Positions 42,391-51,680 are shown, counted from the first letter of the stretch. The stretch is 64,000 bases of DNA from Bacillota bacterium (GCA_023400055.1 JAEXFN010000018.1:558001-622000), one strand, 5' to 3'. The notes: generated from the sequence alone by a model not told the origin. Numbers and translations are program-made.

Positions 42391-43719
42391 TTAAATCCGC
42401 CGCCAGACCTTATCGGCCAATTCCCGGCTCTTGGCGCAGATTGCCTCTTCGTCCAAGGTGGTCAGCCGGCGGTCTTCCATCACCACCCGGCCGTTAATGA
42501 TGGTGGTATCCACCGCCCGGCCGCTCACGCCGAACAACAGGTGGCTATTCACGTTCTCTGCCGTCAAGCGGGTCGGCGGCTGATAGTCGACCACGATCAG
42601 GTCGGCGTAGGCCCCGGCCGTCAATTGACCCAGCGGCTTCTCAAAATAGCCCGCGGCGATCTGCCGGTTGTTCTCGAACAACATTTGCGGGATCTCCGTC
42701 CAGGCGACGCTGGGGTGCTGGCTGGCGTGTTTGTGCAAGCAGTTGGCGGCCTTGAAGGATTCCAGCATATCGCCGGTATAACCGTCGGTGCCGAGGCCCA
42801 GCCGGACCCCTTGGTGAAACATCGCCAGCACCGGGGAGACCCCGACCGCGTTGCCCATGTTGGACTCGGGGTTGTGCACCACGTTGGTTCCGCTCTCCCG
42901 CAGCAGCCCGATCTCCGCCGCCGCGATGTGCACGCAATGCACCGCAATACTCTTGGGGCCCAATACCCCCCGGGAATGGAGCCGTTCGATCACGCCCATG
43001 CCATACTTGGCCCGGGCATCGTCGCGATCCTCAACTCCTTCGGCGGCATGAATGTGAAATCCTGCTCCGGTTCCGGCATTTTGGGCGACGCACCGTTCCA
43101 ACGTGGCATCGGATAAGGTAAATGAAGCATGCAGGCCGAACATCGCCTTCAACAGCGGGTCGGTCGCTTCGTGGCAGTGCTTGATAAAGTCGAGATTCTC
43201 CTGGATGCCGGCTTCGGCAATCGTTGCGCCGTCCCGATCGGACACCTCGTAGCAGAGACAGGCGCGCAGTCCCGCCACCTGGGTGGCCTCGGCGATCTGG
43301 AAGAGGCTGCCACGGGCGCAGTTGGGGCTGGCGTGATGGTCAAAGACGGTGGTGACCCCGTTTTTAATGCAGTCGATGATCGGAATCAGGGCGCTGTAAT
43401 AGACGTCTTCCAGCGTCAAGACTTTATCCAGCCGCCACCAGAGCCGCTCCAGAATCTCGCGGAAGTTGGTCGGCGGAGCGCTGTCCAAGAACATGCCCCG
43501 GGCAAAGGTGCTGTAAAAATGCATATGGGTATTGATCAGCCCCGGCATGATCAATTTCCGCCGGGCATCCATGAAGCGAGCTTCCGGATACTTGCCCCGC
43601 AGCGCCGCCGTGGTTCCCACCTCGGCGATGAGCTGATCCTGGATCGCCACGCAGCCATCCTCGATCAGCGGATTGGCGGGATCCCTGGTGATTAACAATC
43701 CGTTCCCTATCAGCAGCAT
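42391..43719 (-). CDS. ssnA: Amidohydrolase SsnA
   Basis: Metal-dependent aminohydrolase, 442 residues, expected to open or deaminate a purine-derived ring. Motifs: LIMPGLINTHMHFYSTFARG (metal HxH), GFHIHAAEG, SIAVHCVHIAAAEIG, and LGLGTDGYTGDM with the metal Asp; NPESNMGNAVG matches the SsnA subgroup. Lies between ygfK and an FAD-subunit gene exactly as in the E. coli ygfK-ssnA-ygfM-xdhD order. Confidence 0.94.
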   Translation of the reverse strand: MLLIGNGLLITRDPANPLIEDGCVAIQDQLIAEVGTTAALRGKYPEARFMDARRKLIMPGLINTHMHFYSTFARGMFLDSAPPTNFREILERLWWRLDKVLTLEDVYYSALIPIIDCIKNGVTTVFDHHASPNCARGSLFQIAEATQVAGLRACLCYEVSDRDGATIAEAGIQENLDFIKHCHEATDPLLKAMFGLHASFTLSDATLERCVAQNAGTGAGFHIHAAEGVEDRDDARAKYGMGVIERLHSRGVLGPKSIAVHCVHIAAAEIGLLRESGTNVVHNPESNMGNAVGVSPVLAMFHQGVRLGLGTDGYTGDMLESFKAANCLHKHASQHPSVAWTEIPQMLFENNRQIAAGYFEKPLGQLTAGAYADLIVVDYQPPTRLTAENVNSHLLFGVSGRAVDTTIINGRVVMEDRRLTTLDEEAICAKSRELADKVWRRI

Positions 43720-43768
43720 GTTTTGATTCCTCTCATCCTTATAAAGTTAGGGGCTGAATCTGACCTCC

Positions 43769-44620
43769 TTAGTCGGGTTGCCGCAGCCCCAGCAGAAAAT
43801 CGCGAATCAGGTTCCAGGCCACTGTCCGCCGGTAGGCCGCACTGGAACGTTGATCATCGATGGGTCGGATCAATTCGGCATAGGCCGCCTGTATCTCCGG
43901 GAGCCGATCGGGGATCTGCTGCAGCGTCCGGTTCAACAGGATTTCCTCCACCTCCCGGCTGCGGACCACCCGCGGTGCCACCGCGCCGAGCGCGATCCGC
44001 AATTCGGTCAACTTCCCGTCATCGACCTCCGCCACCGCTGAGAAAGACAGTTTCGAAAGCGCGTCGGCCTTGCGCGTCCCGACCTTGCGGTAAGCGGATA
44101 TTTTAAACTGGCGCAACGGAATTTTCACCGCCACCAGCAGCTCGTTGCCGGCCAGAACGGTTTTGCCCGGCCCTTGAATGAACTCGGCGATCGGCAGCTC
44201 CCGGATTCCGGCGACACTCTGCAGGACGACCATAGCCTCCAGGACATAGAGCGGCGGCATGGTGTCGGCCGCCGGCGAGGCGTTGCAAAGATTGCCGCCC
44301 AGCGTTCCGCTGTTGCGGATCGCCGGCGAGGCCATTTGCGCCACGGCTTGCTGCAACAGAGCGGGCACGTTCCTATCTTCCAGGAGGGCGGTCAGGGTGG
44401 TGGCGGCGCCGATGGTCAGTACGCCATCCCCCATCGTAATACCCTGAAGCTCCGGCAAGCCGCCGATGAACAGTACAGGCTGCTCGAAGCGGGGCGCTGT
44501 TCCCGACCAGCGCTTGCGGCGGACCATCAGATCGGTCCCGCCCGCGAAGGGGATGGACGGCTCGGCGTCGCGGAGCCGCAATGCTTCCGCCAAAGTCCGG
44601 GGAGTGAATGCCGTTACCAT
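43769..44620 (-). CDS. Xanthine dehydrogenase-type FAD subunit (module B, YgfM-like)
   Basis: 283 residues with the full FAD motifs: SIPFAGGTDLMVRRKR and RNSGTLGGNLCNASPAADTMPPLY, then the C-terminal domain ending RSSAAYRRTVAWNLI. Overlaps the Fe-S gene by 7 bp. Position next to ssnA corresponds to YgfM of E. coli. Confidence 0.94.
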   Translation of the reverse strand: MVTAFTPRTLAEALRLRDAEPSIPFAGGTDLMVRRKRWSGTAPRFEQPVLFIGGLPELQGITMGDGVLTIGAATTLTALLEDRNVPALLQQAVAQMASPAIRNSGTLGGNLCNASPAADTMPPLYVLEAMVVLQSVAGIRELPIAEFIQGPGKTVLAGNELLVAVKIPLRQFKISAYRKVGTRKADALSKLSFSAVAEVDDGKLTELRIALGAVAPRVVRSREVEEILLNRTLQQIPDRLPEIQAAYAELIRPIDDQRSSAAYRRTVAWNLIRDFLLGLRQPD

Positions 44621-45090
44621 AGTCCCTCACCCCTTTGCGCGGCGTCTTGGATCGCCACCACGATCATGCTATAGCCGGTACAGCGGCAGAGATTGCCGGA
44701 AAGCGCCGTGCGGATCTCGATTTCGCTCGGCTTGGGATTGCAGCGGAGCAGCGCCTCTCCGGCCAGCAGCATGCCCGGGGTGCAGAAGCCGCATTGCACC
44801 GCACCCGCCTCGCCGAAGGCCCGCTCCAAAACCTTGAAGCGTTCGGTCTCCCGGAAACCTTCGATCGTCATGACCTCCCGCCCCGCCAGGGTGCCCACCG
44901 CCGCCAGGCAGGAGTTGACCAGCCGACCGCCGACCAGCACCGAGCAAGCGCCGCACTCGCCCTCGCCGCAGCCTTCCTTGGTTCCGGTATAACCCAGATC
45001 TTCCCGCAGCACGTCGAGCAAGCGGCGCAGCGGGTCGGCCTCCAGCGCGACGTTGCGCCCATTTAATACGAACTCAATCCGCTCTGTCAT
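44614..45090 (-). CDS. Xanthine dehydrogenase-type [2Fe-2S] subunit (module B)
   Basis: 158 residues: GCGEGECGACSVLVGGRLVNSC and CGFCTPGML with CRCTGY bind two clusters. Ribosome site GGAGG lies inside the upstream Mo-subunit end; the two genes overlap by 17 bp. Together with both neighbours it forms the second hydroxylase. In E. coli XdhD this domain is fused to the Mo subunit; here it is a separate gene. Confidence 0.95.
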   Translation of the reverse strand: MTERIEFVLNGRNVALEADPLRRLLDVLREDLGYTGTKEGCGEGECGACSVLVGGRLVNSCLAAVGTLAGREVMTIEGFRETERFKVLERAFGEAGAVQCGFCTPGMLLAGEALLRCNPKPSEIEIRTALSGNLCRCTGYSMIVVAIQDAAQRGEGLW

Positions 45091-47224
45091 GTTCCATGAC
45101 CTCCATCAGGTATTCCGGAGTCACCGGCAGCCGCCGGATGGGCACCCCGAGCGCATTGCCGACCGCCAGAGCCAGCGCCGGAGCGGCCCCGACCAGGGTC
45201 AATTCGCCGGCCCCCTTGGCGCCGAACGGACCTCGCTCATAAGGATTCTCAATCAGCCGGTTCTCGATCTTCGGGCAATCCAAGGCGGTCGGAATGATAT
45301 AATCGGTCACGCTCCGCTGCTGGATCCGGCCGTCGCGGCATTCCATCACCTCGAGGCTGCCGTAGCCCAGCCCTTGCAGGACGCCCCCCTCGACCTGGCC
45401 GCGGATGATCCGCTCATCGATGGCCACACCCACGTCAAAAGCGGACCAGACTCCCTGCACATCGATCTGGTAGGTCGCTGGATCGATCGCCACTTCGACC
45501 GCGTTCACGCCCCAGGAATAAGCCGGATAAGCATCGCCGCTGAAGGTGTCGTTATCCCAGACGATATTGGCGGGATGCTCGTAGTCCTTGACGACTTCCT
45601 GCTCCCCGGGTTGGTCCCAGACCGCTTTCAGCTTGCGAGCCGCCTCCTCCAGGAGCCTGCCGACGATCATCACCGTCCGCGAGGCCACCGTCGGTCCCGA
45701 ATCGGGCACCCGGTCGGTGTCGGGATTGTCGTAAATGATCGTCTCCAGCGGCCGCTCCAGGGTTTGGGCGACGATCTTGCGCAGCGTAGTCCGGAGACCC
45801 TGGCCCATGTCGGAGTTGGCCACCAGCACTTCCACCCGCCCATCGGCCCGTTTGTACAGTTTCACCCGGGCCTTGATGTGGTCACGCTCGCCGCTGCCAG
45901 TAAAACCGCAGCCGTGCAGGAACATGGTCATCGCGATCCCGCGGAGCTTGACGCCGTCCTGCTGCGCGAACGCGGCGGTTTTGCGCCGGTAATCGGACAG
46001 CTCCTCCACCTTGGCGACCAGCTCGGGCAGCTTGATCTCTTGCTTATAGGTGCCGCCGGTGGCGGTCCAGTCGCCTTGTTGCGCCATATGTTTCAGCTTG
46101 AATTCCAGCGGGTCGACGCCCAATTGCTTGGCGACCTCATCCAAGTGCGTCTCCACAGCGAAGAAGGCCTGCGGCGATCCGAACCCCCGGAAGGCGCCGT
46201 TGGGTACGGTATTAGTGGCCACCGCCCGGCCGTGGACCCTTAGAGCCGGCAGCTGATAAACCCCGGCGATGTTAAACATCGACCGTTGCAGCACCACGGC
46301 GGAGAGTCCGGCGTAGGCCCCGGCGTTCAGGCGGATATCCGCCTCCATCGCGCTGATCCGCCCGGTCGCGTCGAGGGCGGTCCGCAACCGGATGGCCGAC
46401 GGATGCCGTTTGGTGGTCACCTCGATATCCTCGGCCCGGTCGAAGAGCAGTTGCACCGGGCGGCCGGTCTTGAGCGCGGCGAACCCAGCCTGGCCGGCGA
46501 TGAGCGAAGGATAATCCTCTTTGCCCCCGAAACCGCCGCCAGTGGTCGTCTGGACCACCCGGACCCGGTCGCCGTCCCAGCCGAAAGCCTGGATCAAGGC
46601 GTTTTTCACATAATAGGGACACTGGATCGAGCCGTAAACCGTGATTTTTCCAGCTTCGTGGACCGCCAGCACGCCCTGGGGCTCCAGATAGACATGCTCC
46701 TGATAACCGGTTTGATACTCCCCCTCGATCACCCGGGCCGCCCGACTGAACGCCTCGTCGACCTCGCCCCGGCTGAAATGATACTCGGCGAAGTAATTAT
46801 CCGCACCGAAGAGCGGCGGCAATTCGTCCCGCTCGGCGTCGGCCAGCGTCAGGATGGGCGGCAGATCCTCGTAGTCGACCCGGATGCCGTCCAGAATCGC
46901 CAGGATCCATTCCTTCTCCGGCCCGACCACCAGCAGGATCGGCTCGCCGATATAATTGACCCGGTCCTCGGCGAAGAACGGCTGATCGTCGATGAGGATC
47001 TTCACCCGGTTCTTGCCGGGAACGTCGTGCCGGTCCACAATGAAATATCCTTCCGGCAGCGGCGGAACCGTGATCGCCCGGATGATCGCCCGCGCTTTGA
47101 CCGAACGGAGCGTCTTGGCGTACAGCATTCCCTCCGGGCGGAGATCTCCCAGATACTGGGCGTCTCCGGCCAGCTTTTCCCGGTTGTCGATCTTCTCCAC
47201 CGGTCTCGAAATCTCATGGCTCAT
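45074..47224 (-). CDS. Xanthine dehydrogenase-type molybdenum hydroxylase, large Mo subunit (module B, XdhD-like)
   Basis: 716 residues from the ATG 47222-47224. Motifs: VEKIDNREKLAGDAQYLGDL, TTTGGGFGGKEDYPSLIAGQ, GAFRGFGSPQAFFAVETHLDEV, LHGCGFTGSGERDHIKA, ANSDMGQGLRTTLRKIVAQTL and GPFGAKGAGELTLVG with the catalytic Glu. Clearly diverged from module A (different Mo-site loop GSGERDHI against GSGIANID). Likely purine hydroxylase of the SsnA/YgfK pathway, XdhD equivalent. Overlaps the MocA-like gene by 11 bp. Confidence 0.93.
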   Translation of the reverse strand: MSHEISRPVEKIDNREKLAGDAQYLGDLRPEGMLYAKTLRSVKARAIIRAITVPPLPEGYFIVDRHDVPGKNRVKILIDDQPFFAEDRVNYIGEPILLVVGPEKEWILAILDGIRVDYEDLPPILTLADAERDELPPLFGADNYFAEYHFSRGEVDEAFSRAARVIEGEYQTGYQEHVYLEPQGVLAVHEAGKITVYGSIQCPYYVKNALIQAFGWDGDRVRVVQTTTGGGFGGKEDYPSLIAGQAGFAALKTGRPVQLLFDRAEDIEVTTKRHPSAIRLRTALDATGRISAMEADIRLNAGAYAGLSAVVLQRSMFNIAGVYQLPALRVHGRAVATNTVPNGAFRGFGSPQAFFAVETHLDEVAKQLGVDPLEFKLKHMAQQGDWTATGGTYKQEIKLPELVAKVEELSDYRRKTAAFAQQDGVKLRGIAMTMFLHGCGFTGSGERDHIKARVKLYKRADGRVEVLVANSDMGQGLRTTLRKIVAQTLERPLETIIYDNPDTDRVPDSGPTVASRTVMIVGRLLEEAARKLKAVWDQPGEQEVVKDYEHPANIVWDNDTFSGDAYPAYSWGVNAVEVAIDPATYQIDVQGVWSAFDVGVAIDERIIRGQVEGGVLQGLGYGSLEVMECRDGRIQQRSVTDYIIPTALDCPKIENRLIENPYERGPFGAKGAGELTLVGAAPALALAVGNALGVPIRRLPVTPEYLMEVMEHDRAD

Positions 47225-47804
47225 TCGCTTCGCCCCCCTCGCCAAACCGCTCCAGGATCCGCCGGTAATCGGCCTGGGTGTCCAGGTCCAACAGGATGCC
47301 CGGCTCGGCCACCTCGAGCGTTTGATAACCCTTGCGTTGAATGAAGTCGCGCAGATTCGACGAATCGTCTTCCCGCACCAACTCGGCGGCCAACTCCCCC
47401 GCCAGCAGCACCGGGTGGCCTTTGCGGCCGCCATGGACCGGGATGACGATCTCGCCCTCCGCCGCCAGCAGGCTCCGGCAGACCGCCGGACTGATCAGCG
47501 GGTAGTCGCCGGGCGTGAAGAAGAACCGTTCCCCCCGCACGTGGCGCGCCCCCTCCTTCACCGAAGTGAACATGCCCTCAGCGTAACGGGGATTGCAAAC
47601 CAGTTCGACTTTGGCATAATCCTGCAGCACGGCCTCGAGCCTTTCGATCCGGTAGCCGCCGACCACGATGATCCGCGCACAGAGGTCGTACATCCCGGCG
47701 ATGCATCGTTGGATGACGGTCCGACCGCCGACCGTCAACTCCATTTTAAAGGCCTCGGCCCGACTGGAATAGCCGGCGGCCAGCACTACCGCTTCGATGG
47801 CCAT
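47214..47804 (-). CDS. MocA-like molybdenum-cofactor nucleotidyltransferase
   Basis: Predicted to attach CMP (or another nucleotide) to molybdopterin, giving the dinucleotide cofactor that xanthine-dehydrogenase-type enzymes use. 196 residues from the ATG at 47802-47804: VVLAAGYSSRAEAFKMELTVGG (modified LAAGxSxRMGxxK, Arg-Ala replacing Arg-Met-Gly), RFFFTPGDYPLISPAVCRSL as metal site, and VHGGRKGHPVLLAGEL. Immediately upstream of the Mo subunit it would serve. In E. coli the related YgfJ sits in the same neighbourhood. Confidence 0.9.
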   Translation of the reverse strand: MAIEAVVLAAGYSSRAEAFKMELTVGGRTVIQRCIAGMYDLCARIIVVGGYRIERLEAVLQDYAKVELVCNPRYAEGMFTSVKEGARHVRGERFFFTPGDYPLISPAVCRSLLAAEGEIVIPVHGGRKGHPVLLAGELAAELVREDDSSNLRDFIQRKGYQTLEVAEPGILLDLDTQADYRRILERFGEGGEANEP

Positions 47805-47858
47805 CGCCGTCCCACCCTTCATTGTGCCATGCAGCGAAACCGCAGCGCAGCGCCCGCT

Positions 47859-49112
47859 TCAGCGGACCGGCTTTTCGGCCAGATTCGCGGTGACCTGCGG
47901 CATTTGATCGGCGTACTTCCGGACGAACAGCGTCGGAATGGCGGCGTACATGGCCGCGGCCTTGACCAGCTCGCTCTTCCAGGTCCGCTCGTTGGGCGCG
48001 TGGGCCTGATCCTCATGGCCGGGACCGAACCCGATGCAGGGGATTCCGTATTTGCCCATGATCGAAACGCCATTGGTCGAGAAGGTCCATTTATCCAGCA
48101 GCGGCTTGTTCCCGAAGAGCCCGTGGTAGGCGTCGAGCAGCGCGGCGCAGACCGGATGATCCTCCTCGATGAACCAGGTGGGGAAGTACGACTCGGTCGG
48201 ATAGACCAGCCCCGTATACGAAGCCCGTTCATAGCCGTAGAGCGACACCTCGGCCCCGGCGGCTTTCACCGCCGGCAGGTTGCGGATCTGGCCCAAGGCG
48301 TACTCCAGGTCCTCGCCCGCGGTCAAGCGGCGGTCTACCGAGATCCAGCAGCTGTCGGCGACGGCGCAGCGCGACGGCGAGGTGAAAAAGACTTCCGAAA
48401 CGGTCAGGCTGCCCTTGCCCAGGAAGGCGTGGTCCTTCAGGTTTTCATGGAGCGCCCGCAATTCCAGCAGGATCGGCGCCATTTTGTAGATGGCGTTGTC
48501 GCCCCGTTCCGGCGCCGAGCCGTGGCAGCTGACGCCCTGGGTGGTGATCTTGATCTCCATCCGGCCGCGCTGGCCGCGATAGATGTTGCAAGAGGTCGGC
48601 TCGGTGATGACCACGAATTCCGGCCGGATCCCCGCTTCCTGGATGATGTACTGCCAGCAGAGGCCGTCACAGTCCTCTTCCTGGACCGAACCCACCACCA
48701 GCAAAGTGTAATCGTCTTCCAGCTTCAGATCCTTGATGATCTTGGCGGCGTAAACCATGGCCGCCATGCCCCCGGTCTGGTCGCTGCCGCCCCGGCCGAC
48801 GATGATCTCCTCGTCCTCGTAACCCTGATAGGGATCGTACTCCCAGAGCTTCGGATTGCCGACGCCGACGGTGTCGATATGGGCGTCCATGGCGATCAGA
48901 TGTTGGCCGTGACCGACATAGCCCAGAATGTTGCCCATCAGGTCGATCGTGATCCGATCGAAGCCCACCGCCTCCATCTCCTGCTTGATCCGCTGCACCA
49001 CCCGGCCCTCCTCAGCGCTCTCGCTGGGGATAGCGATCAGGTCGCGCAAGAACCGCGAAATTTGTGGCTTATATTGCTCGGCCGCCTTGACAATCTGTGC
49101 GAAATCGATCAT
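47859..49112 (-). CDS. ygeY: M20-family peptidase/hydrolase YgeY
   Basis: Zinc-dependent hydrolase of the purine cluster. 417 residues from the ATG 49110-49112, with GAGGAG upstream. M20 motifs: LIAMDAHIDTVG (metal His and catalytic Asp), GRGGSDQTGGMAAMVYAA (bridging Asp), VVGSVQEEDCDGL (catalytic Glu and ligand Glu), VITEPTSCNIYRGQRGRMEI, SCHGSAPERGDNA and GFGPGHEDQAHAPNE with the last His. The frame extends 78 codons further into the 21-bp array; that part is repeat-encoded and not taken as protein. Confidence 0.94.
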   Translation of the reverse strand: MIDFAQIVKAAEQYKPQISRFLRDLIAIPSESAEEGRVVQRIKQEMEAVGFDRITIDLMGNILGYVGHGQHLIAMDAHIDTVGVGNPKLWEYDPYQGYEDEEIIVGRGGSDQTGGMAAMVYAAKIIKDLKLEDDYTLLVVGSVQEEDCDGLCWQYIIQEAGIRPEFVVITEPTSCNIYRGQRGRMEIKITTQGVSCHGSAPERGDNAIYKMAPILLELRALHENLKDHAFLGKGSLTVSEVFFTSPSRCAVADSCWISVDRRLTAGEDLEYALGQIRNLPAVKAAGAEVSLYGYERASYTGLVYPTESYFPTWFIEEDHPVCAALLDAYHGLFGNKPLLDKWTFSTNGVSIMGKYGIPCIGFGPGHEDQAHAPNERTWKSELVKAAAMYAAIPTLFVRKYADQMPQVTANLAEKPVR

Positions 49113-49213
49113 GGCTCTCTTCTCCTCTATCATTTTATTCCGTACCCACACCGTTCCTGCGTTGTATAACGTTCCATGAAACTGTTGCGATCCGCCTAAG
49201 GCTCGGCAACCCC

Positions 49214-49423
49214 TTCCCAAGCCTCCGGCGGTTCCTTCCTTACCCCGGGAACGCCGTCCCATCGCTTTGGAGGGTCTTCCCAAGCCTTGGGAAGTTCCGT
49301 CCTGCGCTTGGGAAGGAGCGTCCTCCGTTCGGGCGGACCCGCCCAAAGCCTGGGAAGAATTCTCCCACGGCCCGGCAGAATTGATCCGGGCTTCGGACGA
49401 ACCGCCCCGGCGAAAGGGAGACC
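49214..49423. repeat. Second array: ten tandem 21-bp GC-rich units
   Basis: Units begin at 49214, 49235, 49256, 49277 and so on to 49403 with an exact 21-bp step. The best unit, at 49277, contains TTCCCAAGCCTTGGGAA, identical to the core of the first unit at 3784. Others are more degenerate than in the first array. It fills the gap between the threonine-synthase-like stop (49428) and ygeY, probably within a transcript. Confidence 0.8.
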
Positions 49424-49427
49424 TCTC

Positions 49428-50663
49428 TTACCCCCGCACGATCCGCTTCACCGCTTCGATATCCGGGGCGACCACCGCCGGTTTCCCCGCCGCCAGCGCG
49501 GCGCTCTTGATATCCTTGAGCCCGCTGCCGCTGACGATGCTGGCCACCCGCTCGTTGCCGGAGAAGATCCCCAGCTGGTTCAGTTTCAGGATCCCCGCGA
49601 AACTGGTGACGCCGGCCGGCTCACCGAAGATGCCCGTCCGTTCCGCCAGCAGCTTCATGGCGGCCAGGATCTCGGCGTCCGTGACATCGACCATCATCCC
49701 GCCCGATTCGCGCACCGCATTCAGGGCCTTGATCCCGTTGCGCGGGATGCCCACCGAAATGCTGTCGGCGATGGTCTCGGGCTTGCGGTACTCAAACTCG
49801 TTGCTCCGGCTGGCGAAGGCCCGGGTCACCGGATTGGACAGCGCGGCCTGGACCCCGATGATCCTGGGCAGCCGGTCGATGAGGCCCAGTTGGTAACACT
49901 CCTTGAAGCCCTTCCAGACTCCGGCGATGGTGCAGCCGTCGCCCACCGCCACCACCGCGATGTCCGGCGCCCGCCAGCCCAGTTGCTCGCAGATCTCGTA
50001 GGAAACTGTCTTCTTCCCTTCCACCAGGTAGGGGTTGATGGCGCAGCTCCGGTTGTACCAGCCGAACTCGGCCGCCGCCTCGAAGCAGAGCTCCACCGCC
50101 TGATCGTAGGTTCCCTGCACCAGAAAGACATGGGAGCCGTAGATCAACAGCTGGGTCACCTTGGCTTCGGGCGCAGTCTCCGGCACGAAGATGTAGGTTT
50201 CAATCCCGGCGCTGGCGGCGAAGCCGGAGAGCGAGGAAGCCGCGTTGCCGGTGGAAGCGGCGCAAACCACTCTTCTGTCCAGTTCCAGCGCTTTAGCGAC
50301 TCCGACCGCGCTGGCCCGGTCCTTCAGCGAAGCGGTGGGATTGCGGGAATCATCCTTGATCAGGAGCTGCTTCAGCCCGGTCTCCCGCGCGAACTTGGCG
50401 GTCTCATAGAGCGGTGTCCAACCAACCTGCAGCGGCTGAATCCCGCGCGGGTCGTCGATGGGAATGGCCGGCAGATAGCGCCATAGGGAATAATCGCTGT
50501 TTTGCCGGAAATACCCGGGCGTCATCTCTTTGCGGATAGCCTCGTAATCCAGGACCACGTCCAGGATGCCGGCGATCCCGCAATCGAAGCAGGTATAGAG
50601 GATCTCGGACGGGTCATACTCCCGGCCGCATTGGACGCATTTCAACTTTAAAGCCTTGCTCAC
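49428..50663 (-). CDS. PLP-dependent threonine synthase-like enzyme
   Basis: Fold-type II PLP enzyme of 411 residues. N-terminal zinc-ribbon-like CVQCGREYDPSEILYTCFDCG, then WTPLYETAKFARETG, PLP lysine in NPTASLKDRASAVG, substrate loop AASTGNAASSLSGFAA and the C-terminal GVTSFAGILKLNQLG. By family rules it would be threonine synthase. Within a ygeY/ygeW/carbamate-kinase operon and away from thrA/thrB, a role on a diaminopropionate- or serine-like intermediate is plausible (inference). Confidence 0.88.
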   Translation of the reverse strand: MSKALKLKCVQCGREYDPSEILYTCFDCGIAGILDVVLDYEAIRKEMTPGYFRQNSDYSLWRYLPAIPIDDPRGIQPLQVGWTPLYETAKFARETGLKQLLIKDDSRNPTASLKDRASAVGVAKALELDRRVVCAASTGNAASSLSGFAASAGIETYIFVPETAPEAKVTQLLIYGSHVFLVQGTYDQAVELCFEAAAEFGWYNRSCAINPYLVEGKKTVSYEICEQLGWRAPDIAVVAVGDGCTIAGVWKGFKECYQLGLIDRLPRIIGVQAALSNPVTRAFASRSNEFEYRKPETIADSISVGIPRNGIKALNAVRESGGMMVDVTDAEILAAMKLLAERTGIFGEPAGVTSFAGILKLNQLGIFSGNERVASIVSGSGLKDIKSAALAAGKPAVVAPDIEAVKRIVRG

Positions 50664-50714
50664 AACCGTGCCACCTCTTTTTGATCCGCGACAGTTCCAA
50701 AACCCTGTCGTCGG

Positions 50715-51680
50715 TTACTGCTGGGTTATTACCGTCCCGGCGCCGCCGTTCAAGGCGTCGACCGCTCTGGCGAGGGAGGTGATGATCGCTTTCTTCTTGG
50801 GATGAAGCTTGACGAAGGCCAGCGCCGCCTGGACCTTGGGCAACATGCTGCCGGGCGCGAAATGGCCCTCCCGGATATATTGCTCACACTCGGCCGCCGT
50901 CAGCCGGGACAGATTCTGCTGATTGGCTTTCTTATAATTCAGGGCCACCTGCTCGACCTCGGTCAGGATCATCAGAATGTCGGCGCCGACCTCCTCGGCC
51001 AGCTTCTCGGCGGCCAGATCCTTGTCGATCACCGCCGGGACGCCCTCCAGGGTGCCGTCCTCCTTCTCAACCACCGGAATTCCCCCGCCGCCGGCGGCAA
51101 TCACGATGGTCGAGTCCCACAATTCCTTGATCGAATGAATCTCCACGATCCGCTGCGGCAAAGGCGACGGGACCACCCTGCGCCAGCCGCGGCCGGCATC
51201 CTCGCGCAGCACGAAGCCCCGCTCGGCGGCGAGTTTGCCGGCTTCTTCCTCGGAGTAGAACGGGCCGATCGGTTTGGTCGGATTCTGAAACGCCGGATCG
51301 GCCGGATCGACCACGACTTGGGTAATCACCGTGACCACCGGCAGCGGCCGGTTCCGGTTGGCCAGGGCGTGGCTCAGTCCCTGCTGGATGTGGTAACCGA
51401 TATAGCCCTGGCTCATGGCGGTGCAGACATTCAGCGGCATGGCCGGCGTGACCTCCGCCGCCAACTCCGACGCCAGCAGGATCCGGCCGATCTGCGGCCC
51501 GTTGCCATGGACGATCGCCAGTTCGTAACCGAAGAGACACTTGATATCGGTGATGATCTCCGCTGTCTTTTTGACCACTTCCAGCTGGGCCTCGGCAGTG
51601 GCCAGCGCGCCCGGTTCCTGGAGCGCGTTGCCGCCCAACGCGATGACCACTTTTTGATGCGATCCCATCGCTTTAGCCAT
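50715..51680 (-). CDS. arcC: Carbamate kinase
   Basis: Makes ATP from carbamoyl phosphate and ADP, the energy-yielding end of the pathway. 321 residues: VVIALGGNALQEPGALATAEAQ, AIVHGNGPQIGRILL, MSQGYIGYHIQQGL, PTKPIGPFY, AGGGGIPVV and DKDLAAEKLAEEVGADILMILTEVEQV. Corresponds to YqeA of the E. coli cluster; it should consume the carbamoyl phosphate released by YgeW. The start may instead be the Met at codon 5, because the first ATG touches the GGAGGG ribosome site. Confidence 0.95.
   Translation of the reverse strand: MAKAMGSHQKVVIALGGNALQEPGALATAEAQLEVVKKTAEIITDIKCLFGYELAIVHGNGPQIGRILLASELAAEVTPAMPLNVCTAMSQGYIGYHIQQGLSHALANRNRPLPVVTVITQVVVDPADPAFQNPTKPIGPFYSEEEAGKLAAERGFVLREDAGRGWRRVVPSPLPQRIVEIHSIKELWDSTIVIAAGGGGIPVVEKEDGTLEGVPAVIDKDLAAEKLAEEVGADILMILTEVEQVALNYKKANQQNLSRLTAAECEQYIREGHFAPGSMLPKVQAALAFVKLHPKKKAIITSLARAVDALNGGAGTVITQQ

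Noticed and set aside
45053..46243. 396-residue plus-strand ORF (and similar long plus-strand ORFs at 34774-36348, 39856-41037, 46992-49169)
   Set aside because: They are antisense shadows of clearly coding GC-rich minus-strand genes.
49113..49346. 78-codon N-terminal extension of YgeY
   Set aside because: It is encoded by the 21-bp repeat array; the M20 domain starts properly at 49112 with a good ribosome site.
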